DNA of 64,000 bases from positions 333,561-397,560 of the forward strand of contig RQTK01000230.1 in NCBI GenBank assembly GCA_003991915.1. Reading direction: 5' to 3'. The notes below the pieces were generated by a model. That model did no database searches. It was given only the letters and a program-made list of their open reading frames with translations, and was not told where the DNA came from. Shown here piece after piece: positions 26,419-64,000 of the stretch. Each line of letters starts with the position of its first letter. Within the stretch, counting starts at the first letter, position 1. Source of the stretch: Elysia chlorotica (Eukaryota > Mollusca > Gastropoda > Plakobranchidae). Position numbers and translations under genes: made by a program.

Positions 26419-26424
26419 TATTAT
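26364..26424. repeat. (ATT)n microsatellite
   Basis: ATT repeats with minor interruptions in the CFAP100-MAGI intergenic or 3' UTR region. Confidence 0.92.
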
Positions 26425-27183
26425 AACTACTAGCACTACTACTATAACGACTATCAAGTTATAAAATATTTCTCAAGTACTGCGTTGTTTCCCCTTTAAA
26501 AAATGTCCTAAAACTATAAAACGATAACAGAAAAAATAAATATTTCCTTTTTCAGTAAAATATCCATTTTTTCCCATCCAGAACTGTAAGTAAATGTTAA
26601 TCAAAAAAAAACCCAACATCAAGGTTCTTTCTGTAACTATATGTGATAATTTCAGCAGTAAAGTACAGCATGTGCAGGAGAGAAGCCCCCAAAATAGCAT
26701 TTTCATTAAGTAGAACTGAGGTACCCAAAGCTTCTCTTTATAACCCCAGAGTGCATTATCAAGACACATAGAGACTTATGGATGACACACTCTTTTGTTG
26801 TAGCTGATACATCTTGGCAAATCACTTCTCCTCAAATGCAGCTCAACTAAAATATCTTTCAGAGTGGCAGCTTCCTTGATATGCATCCTCACTGATGAAT
26901 TTTACAAGAGCTTCAGTCTCTAGGTCTCGCTTTGTACTTAGCCGTTAGCAATATTTGAATCAAATATTTGGCACATATTCACAATGCTATGTAACCTCAG
27001 AAAAAAACAAGGCTCTGTGTGTTTTCTAAAACTATATTGTGATAGAGCCTTCTTAATCTCAGGTCACAAATTTTAAATGGTCTATCCTGCCAGAGATGAA
27101 AATCACAGTTCAGACGGACAGGGACCCTAGTCGTTGTGTTGTGGGGGGAGGGAGACCAGCGTCTGGTCTCGTCAGTGTCAAGG

Positions 27184-58459
<31,276 letters not shown>

Positions 58460-60284
58460 CTGGGTCAGGGCACAACAAACAGGGATAAGCATGGGATTAG
58501 GAGTCTTAACAGAGGTTTATCACTATATATGAGGAATGATTATTTTATGCATAATATGCAGGAATCTCGTGTGTCAAAGAAAAAAAAAAAAACGGCAACT
58601 TTTTTCTCACGGAATATAAATGGCACTAAGCCTATGGTTTGCGGCTAATTATTGCTGAACTTAAAGAAGTCCATGCCATCTCTAATTGCAAATTCAAGAC
58701 TAACGCCTATTGTTAATTGTTAGCAGTATTGGTGCCGATGTAATTGGCGGACGCTCTCTTAGTCGAGTCGAGTCAAGACAAGGACCGTCGCACAAAAATG
58801 ATGTTAAAAGAAACAGCCACTTAAACACAGCAATCGAACGCAATCAATGATTAATTCACCACATACTTAATTCTCCAGAAACAAGGCCGACAAGAGAAAA
58901 TAAATGCATTGCCAACTCGTAACTCACAAAGATCTTGCAATGTTTACAATGTGCATATAATACTTTCCTCCGAAGTAAATTCATTCTTAGCACTGCAGCT
59001 AACAATCGCCATATTATTATTACTATTTTTTTTTTTTTAAAGGAAAAACTAAGGTATGACGTGCCGATTGTTTCAGACGTGCTAACAAACCAGCAGGAAT
59101 CTCGTGTGTCAAAGATTAGTATGTTATGGCCAGGCCGGGGAACAAGTGTGAGGATTTCAACGATGCGAGTGACACGAGACACCAATAGTTTGACCCATTC
59201 ACTGAGTCTGCTGTCACACAGATGCAAACCGTACACCAAAAAGGAGTATTTGTGCGCATTTCCCTCAATGTTTTTGCCTAAACATGAACACACTGATGGC
59301 TGATAGGATTGACAGCGCTCTGTAGTGACACAAACCCCGTCCCGTGAAAACAATTTTGAACAAACAATTGCAAGGGGGAAAAAGCTGCAATATGACAACG
59401 CAAGCAGTACAACTGTCTAAATTAACTGTTTGCGTGCCCGCTCGTTTTACAAATGGGCGGGAGAGAGAGAGACATACATACACACATACACATACAGTGT
59501 TACACACACCAACTGACCTTGTATAAAAGAGGCAAGAGACATATATTAACGTACATGTATTTGTATCAGCGACAATGACCGGAATATAATATTGTATAAT
59601 ACATTGGCCACAATTTAGAAGAAAAGTCGTTCATTGTGGTCTGTTAAAAATCGACAAAAGCTTTATTTCAATTTTCATTTTTTTTTGTATTTTATTTTTA
59701 CTTCTTTGCGTGTATGTTCTGTCCGCGTTAAGACACCTTCTTTGTAATTATAAGCTGGTCTAAGAAGAATTTAAGAGCATTTCATAGAATCATTATTCGA
59801 GCAGTCTGAACCTAATGAATTACAGGCATTTCAACTCACTTTTGGCAAACCTTTAGATTGAGCACATCTGTTCAGTGCCGTGTTAATATCAGGAAAATTC
59901 ACCCAGAGCACCAGTCTGTTATTAAATTAAAATTGAAACATTTCTGTTCCTAGTGCCAGGCCAGATTGAGATCATAAACTTTTGGCGAGCGGAGTGTGTC
60001 GGGGGCATTCAGGTTCTCAATCTGTTTTTGTTGTTTTTTGTTGTTGTTTTTAAAAAAAATCAAAGATGAATACGTTTGAAAAGTTGTGAGTAATTTCCAA
60101 CCTCCAAAGCACCTGGAAAGCCTAATCTCGACAGTGCGGAATCTCCTGATTATGGAGAGACAAAAGTAAACAACCTGCAGCTCACTCACAGGAGTTCCAG
60201 CTGCTCACCGGCTGGGCCAGCAGAGACCATAACTAGTATTGGTATATCGTGCCAGAGATTTTCATACGCCGACTTGAGTCTAGC

Positions 60285-60400
60285 CTCAGCAGAGCTGCCA
60301 ACCTAACCAACCATCAAAATGTATAATTGTAGCCAAAAAAGGTAGTGACAAATGCACATAACTACGCTATTGTAGCGTAAGGTTGGCAGCTCCGCTAGCC
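60285..60400. repeat. Inverted repeat with ~70-nt loop
   Basis: CAGAGCTGCCAACCTAAC at about 60290-60307 pairs with AAGGTTGGCAGCTCCGC at about 60379-60395. The core GTTAGGTTGGCAGCT also appears at about 43338, so this may be a foldback or MITE-type element. Confidence 0.45.
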
Positions 60401-61726
60401 GCGTACGCCCACAATATCACAGTTTCTCTGTTAATGACCTGACCATCAGCCTTCAGATCTGGCGGCCACCTGCTGATCTGGTCAGGACGGCGTCCACTGT
60501 TAGTTTTGGTCAAGATACCTGGCCTTATAACATTATCTTTTGCCGCCGAAGCCACGATGGCTCTCGATTCGTAGGATTTTAGTGCCAGACGGCCCAGTTC
60601 ATTAAAACACGAACTTCTCTAAATTGAAATATAGACAAAAAAGATGAAATGTAGAAAGAAGGAAAAACTCGACAGACGAGCCGAAGGGGGAGCTATTGCT
60701 AGATCGAAGGAATATCACTGTATGACAGGTCTCAAGATGCTGCGCTGGATCACCATTTCAATTAATTCTGTATGTACATGTACTAATATCTAGATCTAGG
60801 GCTAGAGGGAAATGCCGACTCAGGCAAGAGCAAAGGAGGAAGGACTAGTCGAAAACAGAAGGCACGTGTGAATGGGTGCAATAATTGTGTTCATCAGGTG
60901 CGACATAACATCGTGTGTAGTTCAACATACAGTATGGGTTGTGCTTCCAATCACACTTAATAGGAGCGGTACTCAAGCATGCATATTTTTGTAGTGGTTA
61001 TTCTAAGATGAATAAAACAGTTTTTCCCATTCTAATCAGTACTGGGTGTCAGGTTTTAAACGCAACATTTACTGCAGTATTTTAATACAATAGTAGTCCT
61101 CTAGATTCACTCAAACGATTAGATTCAAATTATGTATCAAGGGGTTAACTGAATCCGATCCTTTGCTTCTCTAATTTTCCTCCATTTATGTTATACCTGT
61201 ATATTAATATGTTGGTCCACAATGACACAATACAAGTGGCGGTAGAAACACTGTATTCAATTCAGATTGCGCCCCGTTTTTTTTTTTCCCCCCCCCCACC
61301 CCCGCCCCCCCCCCCCTCGCCCGCGTTTTAAATCATTGAAAATGTACAAATATTCTGAGGATAATTCTTCGTATTTTTATACCATGACATTGGTATCATT
61401 GGTGCCACTATTTCTACCACAAAGGTTACTCCTGTAACGAAACTAATCATAGACACGGAATGCGTCGATCGCAGCAAGACATGGTGGGAATGACCACAAC
61501 CAAACTCCCTAGACATCTATCACCAATTATAACACAGATACCGGAACGGTGGCACTCGAGGTGGCGCGCCAAACCTTATACGTGTATCTAGCTAGCTCTA
61601 CCTTTTCAGGGAGGATTTTCGCGGCGTCTGACTTCCTCTAAGCCTTGAGATGATAATATTTACAAAAGGTTATGGTATTTACAATGTCCTTCTTACCTTC
61701 CTCTCCGCCCCCCCCCCCACCCCCTC

Positions 61727-61747
61727 NNNNNNNNNNNNNNNNNNNNN
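61727..61747. other. Assembly gap (21 N)
   Basis: A run of N between a C-rich tract and an ATCT microsatellite. Confidence 0.99.
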
Positions 61748-61782
<35 letters not shown>

Positions 61783-61797
61783 CTCTCTCTCTCTCTC
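61748..61797. repeat. (ATCT)n then (CT)n microsatellite at an assembly gap
   Basis: It directly follows the N run 61727-61747. A C-rich tract precedes the gap, so the gap likely reflects repeat collapse. Confidence 0.93.
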
Positions 61798-63646
61798 GAA
61801 CCTGTCTTATGTTCATCTGCTTGTCTGACTGTCTCTTCCATCCCTCCTCCACGTCCCCGACATATCTTTATCCTTTATCATATTCCCAGATGAAGGAAAG
61901 CATAAAGACGTTTACAAATACAGGCTATATGAGCGCATTAAAGACGAAACAAATTAAAATAAAACACCAAACAGGTAAGATCTAGCGGTAGCATGCGAGA
62001 TTTAGATTTTACACAGGCTTGATGGAAGTTAACGATAGAATAATATAACTGAACTACATTTTAAAACATAACGCTCTCAAATTACAACGCAGTCCTATAT
62101 TTAGTTTATGACTTAAGGATAAACAATAGGGTTAACTAAGCCACCTTGGCTGTAAACGAATTAAAACATAATGGTAGACAGGCCTAAAGCCACAGCATTC
62201 TATTACTATGACGATGTAATACTCGATCCCCATCAAAACGTATCCCCTTCCCAGACGTGTTGACATAGTTCAAACCATTTACAGACAAGTTTTAAGACTG
62301 ACACACCCTATATGACTCACGACCTATTAAAAAAGACCTGATAAACGTTGAAGCGTTTTAACACCGGAATAGATTTTATAACGCAGATTTATAGCAGCTT
62401 AAAGAGGATCCTAATGATCTTTGTTATACAAAGTTTCGACATGGCTCATTTAAAGATGATAAGACAAACGACTGGAATGCATAGACTCTACAGACCAGGT
62501 AAATAACTTTGCCAATAATTTCAACAAGGTAAAATACGCATTAAAAAGATCTATATTATATTTTCCAAGTTACACAAGTACTTGAGGAAAGTTGGCGTAC
62601 CCAAACCCACTGAAGAAGTCATGTAGCTTTAAGTATACATCTAAGAAGACAATTCAAAAGCCACTTACTAAACAGTGTGAATTCCGACTCTGATGAATTC
62701 TCGGTCTATTCATTCTGTTACTAGTATAAACATGGGGTACGAAACGGCGTAGATAATCCAGCTGTGTAAAGCAGCGTCTTAAACAAGATTTAAAAGCTGA
62801 GTACGATGAGTTGGTTTAACATGCAACACAATCCACTGGCTCCAAAACGTTCAGAGCCACGTCGCCCATCAAGCTCATTAAGAAATTCAGTACAACTGTA
62901 GCTGCTCTTGTTTCTAGATCTAGAACTGGATCTGAGATTCCAGACGCAGTGATGTAGATAAAGCAGAGGCTGAGCATGAGGCAACAACACTGAAGGAAAG
63001 AATCAACTCAGGTTGAGTAGGCCAGCTGCTGCTGCGCTGCCTGTGTGTGCTGTATGTAGTGAGTGAGCCTGGGTGAGCCGGATACCTCATGAATGTAAAC
63101 CATTTCAAACAGAGACGGGCAGAGAAACGGGGAAAGGGCGGGGGGATGTCTGGCCTCCAGGATCCTCCCCTCCTTATTGTGACTGGACGAGAAATGCACG
63201 GTACATTCGTATCATCCAAGATTATCTGTGTCGTGAGGATTTTAACCAGTTGTGATATCCATGAGAAAACGTAGAGCGAAAGAGAAGCCAAAACGGATAG
63301 AGTAAACAACAAAAAAGGGGGAAAGTGGGGGGGGGGAGACAGAGGGGGAAACTTTGGAGGGGTCGTGGTGACGTGAACGTGGAGACTGTTTAGCCTTGGG
63401 GTTGAGCAGTACAGTGTGTGTGGAGCTCATGAGAAAATTTGCTTTTCGTTTATGATTTTCACACACTTAAGAACTTAATAGCTATTTAACGGCGCCGTTG
63501 ACTCGGCGATTGCTCTGCATCGAGATTCCCACTTGAGAAACCATGATGCCGGATAGAACTTTCACCCGCCGTTTTAAGTTTCATGACACAGAACTCCGTG
63601 GGAGTTAAACGCTTCATTCTCCCGTGTGAGAGTATTTAACCGGTTG

Positions 63647-63855
63647 GGTTGAGTTGAGTTGGTTCAACGTTCAACATCAGCCATATATAGGCTATATTGT
63701 GGACGGACCCCAAGACTGACGTCTGACAATTTTATGTGCTGCCACACACGAGACAGCGGGGGGGGGGGGGGGGGGATACCATGACTCCTGTCTCAGTCGA
63801 TCACATTAAACTGACACCGACCCAACCAGTAGGGAGCGAAATCGCCAGAACAGCC
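63647..63855 (+). repeat. Dispersed ~200-bp repeat family, copy F
   Basis: The best full-length copy: GAGTTGAGTTGGTTCAACG, GGCTATATTGTGGACGGACC, CTGCCACACACGAGACAG, a G tract, then CCCAACCAGTAGGGAGCGA. Confidence 0.75.
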
Positions 63856-64000
63856 AAGGAGATGTCTGGGCGAATGCAGTGTAGTTAACATTTTTTTAAT
63901 GATGGTTGCATGAGCGTGTTAGTGGTGCGAATTGTACCCTTCAGTACAATCACTTCTACGTTTTACTGTTATGTTGAATAGACGTAGATGAATACATTAA

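Larger units (their letters stand above)
20228..27183. other. AT-rich region between convergent CFAP100 and MAGI stop codons
   Basis: No coding exon was found on either strand. AATAAA on the plus strand near 21449 and on the minus strand near 21744 are candidate poly(A) signals for CFAP100 and MAGI, which would make both 3' UTRs long. Holds dispersed repeat copy A (23848) and an (ATT)n tract. Confidence 0.6.
58460..64000. other. Region upstream of the first recognised MAGI exon; no exon recognised
   Basis: Contains the inverted repeat at 60285, a C tract and gap near 61280-61750, and repeat copy F at 63647. No GK, PDZ0 or WW motif could be recognised. Confidence 0.6.

Noticed and set aside
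58856-59398. 180-codon minus-strand frame
   Set aside because: No recognisable motif, AT-rich composition like the flanking intergenic DNA, and no convincing splice sites or family match.
60367-60555. 62-codon minus-strand frame (SAAKDNVIRPGILTKTNSGR) upstream of MAGI
   Set aside because: It starts at GTG, not ATG, has only a weak internal donor, and overlaps the inverted repeat. Considered as an upstream MAGI exon, but it has no GK, WW or PDZ similarity.

Overview
The window is eukaryotic, intron-rich DNA with long AT-rich introns, GT-AG splice sites, many (TC)n, (GAA)n, (TAA)n and (GATA)n microsatellites, tRNA-derived SINE-like repeats and decayed retrotransposons. Protein family content and repeat style suggest a mollusc, probably a gastropod. 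This is inference and the species cannot be fixed from the sequence. Two short runs of N (48727-48761 and 61727-61747) mark assembly gaps.

Three host genes are supported. (1) One minus-strand exon at 3647-3807 encodes the conserved N-terminal region of the replicative helicase subunit MCM2; the rest of that gene lies left of the window, and a tentative first coding exon ends at 8406. (2) The plus-strand gene at 9059-20227 encodes the ciliary coiled-coil protein CFAP100 (CCDC37/MIA1 family), assembled here as 15 coding exons and 597 codons. Its last three exons are present twice in tandem (16697-18118 and 18644-20227), and the two sets differ only at three synonymous sites. (3) The minus-strand gene from 58459 down to 27184 encodes the C-terminal ~1190 residues of a MAGI-family junctional scaffold: PDZ1 to PDZ5 plus linkers and the stop codon. 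Its PDZ0, guanylate-kinase-like and WW domains are not seen and should lie right of the window. CFAP100 and MAGI converge, separated by about 7 kb of AT-rich sequence that probably holds both 3' UTRs.

Layout: 1-3640 holds microsatellite, a SINE-like element and the 3' end of a Gypsy-type LTR retrotransposon with its LTR; 3647-8400 holds the MCM2 exon, local duplications and two degenerate minus-strand non-LTR retrotransposon fragments; about 8400-9045 is a candidate MCM2/CFAP100 divergent promoter with an X-box-like motif; 9046-20227 is CFAP100; 20228-27183 is intergenic or 3' UTR; 27184-58459 is MAGI with a tRNA-like tandem array, a possible internal first exon, a 51-bp cassette exon in PDZ4 and microsatellites at both ends of the intron that splits PDZ3; 58460-64000 has no recognised exon.

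The genes do not form a pathway. MCM2 acts in DNA replication, CFAP100 in the modified inner dynein arm region of motile cilia, and MAGI in cell junction and synaptic scaffolding. No clearly new biological system was found. The strongest observations are the CFAP100 terminal-exon duplication, the candidate ciliary X-box between divergent genes, the MAGI alternative exons, the microsatellite-bounded intron and the 132-bp tRNA-like array.
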